NCBI GenBank assembly: GCA_009760855.2
Contig: WPIO01000070.1
Location: 941,501-1,001,500, forward strand
DNA length: 60,000 nucleotides
Direction of reading: 5' to 3'
Source of the DNA: Cristatella mucedo
Lineage: Eukaryota; Bryozoa; Phylactolaemata; Cristatellidae
Under the pieces are notes generated by a model. It made no database searches and was not told the origin of the DNA. It saw nothing but the letters and a program-made list of their open reading frames with translations. Every line of letters begins with the position of its first letter. Positions within the stretch are counted from its first letter, which is position 1. Position numbers and translations under genes: made by a program. Shown here in pieces: positions 42,746-53,100 of the stretch.

Positions 42746-43890
42746 GACTACCGCCACTACAACAATTGGCCTCGAGTTACCAGTCCGATGGTGCATAGCG
42801 GTTTATCCAGTCTTAGTATTGTAAACGATCGAGTACCGGAGGGAAGTCGTCGTAATTGCTCGAATACCTACGTAATTGGAGCGCCAAGGCCGTGCTAGTG
42901 TCGTGCAACACGATCTAGCGTCCAGCCTTCAAGCGGGACAAAAAAACTAATAAAAAAAGAGCGCTCTCGAATGAGGGACGCCGAGTTTGAACGATGGAAC
43001 AATGGATGCTTCGACGAATCCACTCCGACGGCCGCCATTGCATCCGGGGGGGGAGGGGGTAGTGCCCGCTTTGAAACGCTCCAAGAGCGACGTGTACGTA
43101 ATAACGATCGTGCTTGGACGCAGTCGCCGGTACGCCGCTCAGTCGTCCTCTAACCTCTGACCTATTCTTGATTAGCTGTGGCGCGCACCTAACGGTGCGT
43201 GCCGGCGGGCATCTGAGGTCCATCAACCCCCCGTCGATGAGCAGTCTCTGAAAAGCAGATGCAGGGCGAGAGCGGGCCTCGAGCAGACCGGAAGGGAGAC
43301 GAGTCGGAAGGAACGCAGACGGACGGAGGGGGAGAGCGGTCGCTGCGAGCGTCAGCCGAGCGTGCGGTCGAAGGTCGAAGCCTCCTCGGTGATTCTGTGT
43401 CCGTTCTGTGTGTCGAGCTTCAATGATAAGAAGTCATTTGCCTGGCACTCGCAGATTGCTCAATCTCTCTCCAAGCGCTAAAAGCTCTCTGACAAAAAAG
43501 CGAGAACCGGCGGCTAATGACGTGTACGGTCATGCTTAGACCACTGTAGGAAAGCACACGAGAAGACACCTGTGGCCGCCGCATAGTAGAACTCCTATAA
43601 TAACTATAATAAAATAATATATATATATATAATAATATATAATAATTATAGTAACTCCTGATAGTAACGCTCACGAAGACAGACAGGAACTGTCACAGAG
43701 GTGCATAGCGGCTTCCACGTACAGGCAGAACGGGCCCGCAAACACAGCGCTCCCAGCGGTGCTAGTCATGACCGACGCGCGACGAATGACGGTGACCCCT
43801 GACCCTTGAAGCACGGCTAGCTATTTGTAGGTACAGCACTAATTCGCGCACTTATGCCAACAGTAGCGGAACATCGTAGTGATGAAGACT
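42746..43890. other. No gene seen
   Basis: Mixed GC-rich DNA with an AT-rich ATATATAATAATATA stretch near 43,615-43,645. There is no exon that I can support. Confidence 0.4.
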
Positions 43891-43894
43891 GTCC

Positions 43895-44000
43895 ATATCT
43901 TAGCATGTTTGGCCCAGGGGTTAAGGTGCTCGCCTTTGACGACCAAGGTCGTGGGCTAAAGGTCAAGCCGCATACATGAAGCGCCCGTATGTTCACTTTG
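43895..44000 (+). repeat. tRNA-derived SINE, family 1, + strand, partial
   Basis: TTTGGCCCAGGGGTTAAGGT (A-box side), then GACCAAGGTCGTGGGCTAAA and a short remnant of the GAAGCGCC tail. Confidence 0.6.
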
Positions 44001-44194
44001 GGTTCCATACACATTTATCATATTTTTAATGGCAAAGCCAAATCCATAACGTAGACAAATCTATTTGAAATCAACGGAGCATTACGGGCATTCAACAGCG
44101 GCCGTAGCGTTCACTTACGACTCCGTGGCCCAGAGTTCAAATCAGCTCAAATGACAGTGCCAATTCCGGAAATAAATAAATAAATCCTAGCTGA

Positions 44195-44365
44195 TTAAAC
44201 AGCCTCTTTTGTATAGCGACAGAAGAGCCTTTACGGCTATCACCACCGCTTGCAGTGGCGATAAAGGATCGCCCCGCCGCAGGAATCGAACCCACGACCT
44301 CGGGACCGAGGCCGTGAAAACAACCGCCTTACCTAGTGTGCCATCACGGCTCACCAACACAACTG
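44195..44365 (-). repeat. tRNA-derived SINE, family 2
   Basis: The minus strand begins CCGTGATGGCACACTAGGTA and contains a perfect B box (GGTTCGATTCC), then the family-2 body GGGCGATCCTTTATCGCC. The tail hairpin is AGCCGTAAAGGCTCTTCTG-like. It is distinct from family 1. Confidence 0.82.
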
Positions 44366-45025
44366 ATTGCCTATTACAAAGCTTCTGCTTTTGTGAGGCC
44401 TAGGTCGTAAACTATCGCACAATCGGTTCCTAGCCGCTATAGGAGCTAGTAATAATGAATCAAAATGGAATTAAATCTGGCTGAGTTAGCTCGCCGCCGC
44501 TTCAGCACGCATGCGTGACGTGAACAAAAAAGAAAAGTTAACTGGGGCGCAGGGAAAGCTGAACGGAACAGCTTTGTCTGCAGCCGAGGCCCAAATGCTA
44601 CGAGGTAATTGCAGGCGGTGACCATTGCCGAGTTCCAGACTTTCGGTGCATTCAAGCAAAAGCCCGATAGCTCTCCACCGCATTAAGTATCTTAGTGTTT
44701 GTGTCGCGCTACTAAAATGCGATTTCAGCTCATGCACCGACAGTTCTCCGCAGCGCGCGGCGGCGCCTTCTTGTAATCGCGGTACGGAGTTAAGGTCATG
44801 GTCTCGCCATCTTTCTTCTATCCCCGCCTCTTTCTTCCCGCCACCCTTACCGCCGCCCAGGAAGTCAACTGTAACCGCGCGGCGGCGATTTACTGCTCGT
44901 CCACCGGATCTCTCTACCGCTGGACTGTGCGGTGCAGTGCGGTTAAAACACCAGCGGCAACAACTGGGTGCCGAAAGCGACAGTCTATTGTGGGCCGGTT
45001 AGTAGTGGCTACGCGCCAGAGCAAG
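44366..45025. other. No gene seen; rising CpG content
   Basis: ORFs at 44,625-45,094 have no recognisable domain. Confidence 0.35.
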
Positions 45026-45028
45026 CGC

Positions 45029-45187
45029 TTTACGCGGCGAGCTCCGGGAGCGACGGAGTTAACAGCGCGAACTCCCAAAGTCCGGGTACAATAAGCTACC
45101 CTTTGCGTTTACGCGGCGAGCTCCGGGACCGACGGAGTTAACTTCGCGAACTCCGAACCCCGAGTATAATAAACTACCCGATGCGCG
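45029..45187. repeat. 79-bp tandem duplication
   Basis: TTTACGCGGCGAGCTCCGGG occurs at 45,029 and 45,108, followed in both by CGACGGAGTTAAC and (A/C)GCGAACTCC, and ending TACAATAAGCTACCC versus TATAATAAACTACCC. Confidence 0.85.
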
Positions 45188-45474
45188 CGTCGCTAGCGAC
45201 GGTCCCGACCCCCAAGGCCGGCCGCTACAGCACCCCAAGATACGAGCAGCTGTTTAGGGTTTAGGGAACTGAGCAGCCGGCAGAACACAACTGCGAAGAC
45301 TAAGTTGCATTTGGCTCTTCGTCGTCGTAGGTTCGACTCTCGTGCTCTCGAAGCGTAGTCTCGCATGGACTACGGAAGCTGCAGGCAGCCCCTGAGCTCT
45401 GTCAGTCGTCCCGTTTTATTCTCTCTCCTCTAAACTCCTGAACTCGCGTGCCGCTGCTATTTCTACTCAAGCAC

Positions 45475-45705
45475 ATTAGGCGGTGCACATCCTGACCACA
45501 TCGTCCGCACCGGGCTCCATTCTAACTTTAGTAGGTCTATACCAGGTGTCCTAGTCGAGCCAACTATGGCAAGCACACTAGTCGGTCCATATCCTACCCG
45601 CAGCGCCTGCACAGAGCTCCATTCTAACCTGAACTGGGTAGACCGAGAGCCGGGTCTGTACTAGGCGCCCTAGTCGAACCCACTAAGGCAAGGGCTCCCA
45701 TCGCG
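45475..45705. repeat. Diverged tandem duplication of about 100-120 bp
   Basis: CTCCATTCTAAC occurs at 45,515 and 45,617. CCTAGTCGAGCCAACTATGG near 45,551 matches CCTAGTCGAACCCACTAAGG near 45,670. Confidence 0.7.
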
Positions 45706-45744
45706 ACGAACCTAAGAGCTGCTCCAGTGCAATATCGCGTAATT

Positions 45745-45960
45745 AATTCGTATAGAGCCCTAAGAGAACGTGGGCTCGAGCCCCGAGGCATATGTGAAGC
45801 GCCTGAATAGAGATTAAGTTCTCTTGGGGCGCTATATATAAATGAATTATACTCAATCTCTATTCAGGCGCTTCGCACATATGCCCCGGGGCTCGAGCCC
45901 ACGACCTCGGCCTTGATCGGGGGGCGAGCACATTATTCGTTGGGAGAAACCAGCTTTGCA
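45745..45960. repeat. Inverted pair of family-1 SINEs
   Basis: A + strand SINE 3' half (45,769-45,850) lies tail-to-tail against a minus-strand copy (45,851-45,960). The arms 45,769-45,815 and 45,855-45,903 are near-perfect reverse complements separated by about 40 bases. Confidence 0.85.
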
Positions 45961-47044
45961 CCGCCACAAATACTCATCGTGTGGCCAACGGTCGGGGTAA
46001 ATGCCCGGGGGCCAGCGCGACATGGCTGTAGTCCTTGCTGGCGCCGACCACAATGACGTGCGTCGACGGTCATTGTGGCGTTATCGCGGCGTACGCCCGT
46101 CGCGCGCGCACGCGGTCAGTCCGTGGCACATCGAGCAGGGGCGGCGGCGGCGGCGAGCGAACGGGAAGCGGTTCGCATACAGCAATTCTCCAACTCGTCT
46201 TACTTTAAGGGATGCAGTCGCCAGATGAAGGTAGTCGCACGCGCGGGGTGGGGGGCGGCGGCGGCGGGAGAGAGAGAGTCGATGGCATTGCGAACCTCAC
46301 AGAGAGATGCCGCATTCGGCGAAGTAAATTAACTCGGGCCGCGCACTTGCACTATTCATCGAGGAAAATCACCTACGAAGGCGTGCTCGAAAGAAATACT
46401 TGTCACTACAGAGTCTCCCCGTCCGCGATGCTGCACCGCCGGCCGATCGTCCGCGCGCGCTGAGCGTGCGGCGGCGAAACGGCGGCGTGCCTGCAATATC
46501 CGGGCTGTGGTCGCCTTGGCACGTTGGCGGCGCGTCCTTTACTCGCGCTAGGGGGTCTCCGCCCATCGCTTCACCCCGCGAACGCCGGCGGTTCCGGCGA
46601 CCGACGCGCGGAAACGGCTTCTCATTCAAAAAATGCGAGCGAGATAGCCTCGCTGCTTCGCGAAGAACAAAGGAGGCTGAGTCGTGAGCTTTTTTCACGT
46701 GCCCTGTGAGATGTCGCGCGCGGGTCGCAAGGCTTTTGCGGACGCGGCATGGCCGTCGCGACCGCGTGCCGCGGCAGCCGTCCGCCCGTATGTCACGACG
46801 CGCGCGCGAGCTTCAGCTGGCCGACAAGACCACGCAGCGCCCTCGCGCTTCTCTCAATCTCTCTCTCTCTCTCTCCCTCTGAGCCGGCCGCGTCGTGCGC
46901 CTAGACACCCAGGATCGGGCAGCGAGCGGCTGCTACCGGAAACGCGTCGACCGCGCGAGCGACGAATGCGCGTCTGCAGACCAGCCGCCGGATGGCTGCG
47001 TAGGGCGCGACTACAGCGGCACAACCTCGAGTCGCCCTGCGGTG

Positions 47045-47177
47045 ATGGCCCGCGTTATTGAAAACGTGTTCGTGTCGTCCGTTAACGAACAAGGGCACTT
47101 CGCACCATGGTACGACCAATCCATTACAGTCGAAATAATACAGACAGGAGCGGGAGCCCAGATTAACTTTCTCAAAG
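47045..47177 (+). CDS. CARM1: CARM1 exon 1 (start)
   Basis: 133 nt, starting [19 protein letters not shown] and ending with phase 1 at AAAG before GTGAGA. It corresponds to the first strands of the PH-like domain. No in-frame ATG occurs upstream within the open stretch. Confidence 0.85.
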
Positions 47178-50100
47178 GTGAGAAGGCGGCGGCACGACGC
47201 CGCTGACCGGGGCAATTGCGACGACTCCCGTTGTTCCCGCGGTGCCAGCGACCGCCACGCGCCCTGCCGCGTGCGCGCGCTCGCGGGCCTCCCCGGCCTT
47301 TCTATTTGGGACGGGCGGCCTAAATGTTGGTCCTGGCGAGCGCTCGCGCGCTGCGACTCGCCCTGCAGCGCACGTGGTCGTCTGCGGCCTCGCCGAGCCC
47401 TGGCCCGCTAGGCGCTGGTCAATGGCGCTAGGCGAGCGCCGTCCGTCTAACCCGCGGACGCCGAACAAGCCGAAGGCTTGTTCGGCTTGCGAGCGCTCAG
47501 CGGCGAGAGCCCACGTGGCGATGCGTGAGCAGTGTCGCCGTTGCGCTCAGACCTCCGGCGCTCAAAGGCTGGCGACCGCTCGCTCGCTCGCGATCGCTCG
47601 TGCCGCGGCCTCGGCTGCTGCGTGACGCGGTGGTCGCAGCCGCCGCCGCGTCCGACCTGCCGGCTGACCGAGCACGCCGCTGGCACCATTGGTTTGCAGG
47701 TCGCGACGTGCTCACCAACATTCCCGTTGTCAGCGGCACGGAGTCGTGTCGTCTCGGGCGACTCGGCCTGATGCTCACGAGGGAGAATTCATCGAGCATT
47801 CTGCTTCGCTTTCAGTCGGAGAACGGCAAGTGCACGCGGCGTCTTCGCGTCTCGGTGCTGCGCGCGTGAGCGACTCCGGGGAATGAGAGGGCGGCTGACA
47901 TGTCGAGGATGGTATGGAATTGGTCGAGGCTTCCAGGCCCTAGGTCGTTACGTTGCCATGCCTCGCACAGACTTCCCCTTGTCGTCGTGCATCGCTGCCG
48001 AAACGAGGTGTAAATTCAGCGAGGCAGTTCATCTTGAAGCCAGAAGTTCGTCTGCTGTAAGCTTTGCATTACACAGCGAGTAATGAAGTTTTGTGTGAGT
48101 GCAGTGGTGGCCTAGTGTGTCCAACTCTCCAGCACTCACTTGCAGGCGGCTCGTATTGCCTACATTTGCACATGGATGGTACCAAGCTTTCTCAAGTGGA
48201 AGTCACAATAAAACCGAAGTCAAGAGTGTTGGGCAAACCGAAAATCCAGTGTCTTCAAGAAACCTGCCAGCCTAATTATGATTGTGACATTCCTTGACCT
48301 GCCGACACCTAGAAGCTTAGCAGCTGATTTTAACATCCTCATTTATATAGCGCCAGAAAAGCCTTTGTGGCTATCACCACCGCTTGGGCAGCGTGCATGA
48401 CACGCCGCTGCATGACACGCCGCTGCATGCAGTAATGCGTGCAGCGGGCGATAAGGAATCGTCCGCTTTGTGATTCAAACCCACGACCTGAGTCGTAAAG
48501 AATGAGCACTTTACCTCCTGGGCTAAGACCCAGTACAAGGAATCCACGAACAATATTTTACATGATGACCCTGTGCATGTCACTTCTATCCATGGTATGC
48601 TTGTTAACTTTATGCATGTTACCACTAGCCATTTGATCATGCTTCCTGTACAGCATGTGTATAGTGCCTAGAAAGAGATTTACATAAGCTGCTGATGTGC
48701 TAAGAAGAAGGATTGATATACTGGTGTAACTAAGTAGCTTTTTTACTTATGTGGGGTTTTTTGGTTGTATAGACCGAATTTTATGTCGTGTTATTTATTT
48801 AACTTTCGTTTTGTATTGCTAATGCTACAATAGGTCTTTTGTGTGCCTGCCTAACGCTGCCTTAAAACCATACGTCCTCAGACTGCACATTCAACTGAGA
48901 AGAGGTGAAGTTTCAAGCCAGTCTCACACTCTTTGATGGGGGAATGCAGATCTCTAAGCAACCGGGCTATCAATTCGAATCTGCTGTGTTTGCCTGCCAT
49001 CAAGTTGGGCAGCTTAGGGCAAAAGGGTCTTCACATGCTTCTGCGATTTCTTGTGAAGCTCATTAAGGAGCAAATGGCGGTAATACAATTTTTAATTACC
49101 GGCAGCCTTTGGATGTGTGTGCGTACACCAGCCGGCCTGCCATGAAGCCCTTCAGGTTGCACCCGATAGCTTTAATGTGTTTCCAACAAAACGTGCGGAT
49201 GCCTTAGATTGGAATAAAAACAACGAGGAATGCTATTCAACCGGTCGACTTTACCAACTCACCTTGATATCCTTTGAGACCGATGATGCTTTGACTGGTA
49301 GCTATCATTGCCTACAGCATTGCCCGTCGGTTGGAGGCAGAAAAACTGACGCATCGAAAGGGAACGTTGTGGTAATCATCATTAAATGGATCAATGTGCA
49401 TTAACTTAGTGCTAGACAAAATAGGAGCCTCTTTTCAGCTCGAACAGCATCGAGGGAGGAAGCGAATGGTAAGGAGCTGGCAGTTGATTACTCTGGAAAT
49501 CAGCACCTGAGCTGGGAGCCGTGAAACTGCTGCTGCTGACAATGGGTTGCATCACCAGGTTGCTGAAGGCTGATCGATTATCGAGCGCCACCTGCTGCAA
49601 GGTGTAGGGAGCTGGTCGGTCGATGGCTACTTTATGAAGTGAGGTAAATACAATGAGCTTACCCAGCATGTAAGTCAAGTCTCAGAAATAGTCTATTAAT
49701 GAATTTTAACCACAGTGATTACTGATCACCTGCCTGAGCCGTTCCAAGCGAATAAGCGTTTGCAGCCGTCTGGTGTTATCATTATACCACCGATGCTTAA
49801 ACTTGAGAAAATCTACTAGTGTGCAGATGTAATACGACTCACGGTTCCTTTAACCTTCTGTCCAGCCGATCCCAGAGAGGCTGAATGGGATTCGGATTCT
49901 GAGATCGACTTGGCTACTATATTTAAAGTATTTAAAAATGAAACCCTGGTTGAATTTTTGGGTTCAGCCTTTGTTTTACACATATTGGTGTAACCCGTGT
50001 TACAACCGACCGATTATTACAGCATTGCGCTTCGTTGCTATTGCTTACTCTGGCGACATAAAAAAAAGAGAGCTAATCAGCAGCTTCATTTATGTAGCTT

Positions 50101-53100
50101 CAGAAGACCCTTAACGGCTATCGTACACTTCTTTTTGGTGGACAATAAAGGATTGCCCACTGCAGCACTCGAACCCATGACCTGGGTCGTTAAGAGCGCC
50201 ACTGTCAGCCTGATTTCACACTGTGGCTATGCATCGGTCCAGGTGCTTTCAGACTTAGGCAGTGGAGAACATACATCTGTGACAGAGAGTGTATGTAGCG
50301 TATGCCAGATTGCATATATCGTATGCCATTTATATAGACAGGTGTGTGTGTGTGTGCGCGCTCGTGCATGCTTGCTTGCTTGCATCACATTGAGGATTAG
50401 TTGGAACTCTTTCAACCATTTTCTGTGTCTATTGTTGTTGCAAAAGTAGTGCTTCCTAATTTTCCAGACTCTAGGGCTTCGGTTGCTAGATCCGGTCCCA
50501 TGCCGAAACAGGGTAGAAAAAACAGCCAGCATATTACCTGTCAGAGTTGGACCGTGTGAACAGCACATCGATTGGACGACTTTACTGAGAACATGCAGCA
50601 GGCAGCAGGCTCTTGCAAGAGAAAGCTTGACTTTGTGAGCAGGGCTTCCATTTTCCTGCTTGTTTTCCTTGGATGTGGCCAAAGAGCCTAGCAGGAGAGA
50701 AGCTCCAAAAATAGAAATGATCCGGACATCCGGCCCATTGCCCATGCATCGGCTGCCGATTTGTCCGAGGCCGGAGTTTCCTGTTGCCGTCGTTGGTGGC
50801 AGCGAAGGTGTGAAGGACACAGGGTTTTTCTCTTTCAGATATGCGAGCTGCTCAAACACGTCTACTGGATTTCACGACCAACAAAAAGACGTCGGTCTTT
50901 AGCGAGCGTACAGACCAGGCTTCGGCTGCCCAGTACTTCCAGGTACTTGCTGGTTTTTTCTTGCTGTTGCACAAGTGAATGCAGTGATCATTGCAGCCAG
51001 TATTGAGGCTGCAATGGCGACCGCACGCCGTTCTGTAAAGGGCACAAGTGGCATGCGCGTATCGGTGAAAGCCTGTGTTGCCTATAAATCGAGAACTTGT
51101 TGGGAGTTAAGTGACCGGTGGTAGTGGTGGTAGGGAGCGGCAAGTTTAGTACCCAGGAAACAAGGCTTCAAGGCATCACTGCTTAGCTTTGACGTGTCTC
51201 TTACTGACTGGTCTGTGCGCATGGCCATTGACAATGCACGCGAACCCTCCCATGCCATGCCGTGACGGCAAAGTCGATGTCTCTCTGGAGAGTTCCCAAG
51301 GCTTTCGGTGCTTTCGGTGTACACACTGGTAAAGGTTTTAAAGCACAGTCCCGGGCAAGAAGCAGCCAAAATTACACACTCACACAAGACCAAACAGACT
51401 CTCGGCATCTGCCTCTCTTTTCGTCTGCCATTATGTATCCCCAGGACCTGATAGTGCCGTGCATACCGCTCCGGCTGCTGGTTCATGCATATTCTTGTTA
51501 CGAACTTGGTGGGTTCGTTCCAGTTCATAGCCACGGGTAGCCTGCATTTTGCATGTCGTTGTGCCCATTGTTCATAAGCGCCACTTTGATATTCCATCTT
51601 TTAGATAGTTTTTGTTATATGCTTCCTTGCTAATGCTCCTATATTCCTGTAAGCAAAAAGTAAAGGTCATCTGATTCAACAGCCACACTTATATACTTTA
51701 GGAAGAGCCTTAATGGCTATCACTTCCACTTGCAGTGAGTAAGTAATACAGGATTGCCTGCTGTAGGACTCGACGCCATTACCTTGACAGTGAAGTGTGA
51801 GCACGTTGCTTCTAGCCCAAGTCTCGGGTTGTTAGTGCATGTTCCCAAATTTTGCATTACTACCGATCTCTATATTAAATTAAAATAAAATGAAATTATT
51901 CATTTGTAAAACGCCCTAGGAGAACTTGTGCACTGTGACCGTGTGACTACTCCTTCGGGCAACCTCAACGAAGGAGATACATTAAGCCGGCCATCGTCCC
52001 ACACTGGCTGCTTCCCTGCGGTTACCGGCTGCCTTTTCCAGATGCCGTCAGCACTTGCCATATAAAAGGGAATAGCTCTTTTTTTACCGGACGATTTCTT
52101 ATCGCCAATGACAGAATGATTTATCGACCCCTAAATCGCTTGGGAAGGATAGGATTACAGGAATCGTGAATGGTGATCGGTTAGTCTTCACTGTCAGCTT
52201 TACTTAGCCTTCTGGGTACATGGCCCAGAGCTACCAGGAGACTGCATTATAAAGTGTGTTGGAGCATCCCCAGCAGCAGGAGCCCGTGCGGTTCTGCCCT
52301 GCTGCGGCTGCTGCCCAAGATCAAGGGCAAACCCGCTGCATGCATGCACCTCAGCAGGCTACCTCAACATGAAGCCGCTTTTTTCTGTGAAACATGGAAC
52401 CTTGGTGGCCATTTGCAGAGCAATACCTGTTTCAGCACCCCACGGTGGCAATAAGATGGAGTGGCCGTGGTCTGTCATAAAGTAAAGGCCAGCTGATTTT
52501 GCAGCCTCATGTCATTTATATAGCAGAGCTATTTTTAGAGGAGCCTTAGTGGCTATCGGCCCCTTCCTCCCAGCTTGCAGAGGACAATGCAGATATGCCC
52601 ACTGCAAACTCGAGCCAGCGACTTGGGAATGTCGAGCTAGTGAGTTACCCCCCCCCCTGGCTGAGGCCCCGAGGAAGAAGGCTTCATTTAATCGCATGAG
52701 GCGTCTGATGCTCACCTCAAGTATTCATAGCATATACCGGATGTGTGCTGTCATCAGTCACTTGTGACTTCATGTCGTCGTCAACATCACTGGGCCGCTC
52801 TAGCCCAAGAGATGAGGTGCTCACTCTTCACTACCGAGGTCGTGGGTTCACATCCTGCACTGGGCGATCCTTTATTGCCAACTGCTAGTGGTGGTGATAG
52901 CCGTTGCGGCTCTTCTGCTGCTAAATAAATGAGGCTGTTAAAATCATTTACCATCTATGAATTTATTATTTATCAGTTACTGGACGATGCAGTTGAGCCA
53001 ATTCGATGCTTGATAAGGCTTGTGAAGCTCAGACAAAAGTGGCGTGATGTGGTTGCTTATGTCGTTGGCAGCAGGCGAGACCAGCTTCTGAGTTGTGAGC

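Larger units (their letters stand above)
46000..47900. promoter_or_regulatory. CpG-rich island over the CARM1 5' end
   Basis: CpG dinucleotides are dense (runs such as CGCGCGCGC near 46,455) and the region is far more GC-rich than the rest of the window. It spans the first two CARM1 coding exons and is the likely promoter region. I see no convincing TATA box at a fixed distance. Exact transcription start is unknown. Confidence 0.6.

Noticed and set aside
46400-47869. Many 80-127 codon ORFs on both strands in the CpG island
   Set aside because: Stop codons are rare in GC-rich DNA. Only the two CARM1 exons show homology and splice signals.
47866-47871. GTGAGC as donor of CARM1 exon 2
   Set aside because: A good-looking donor, but the resulting phase 2 join to exon 3 meets a stop within about 20 codons and loses the conserved ND.
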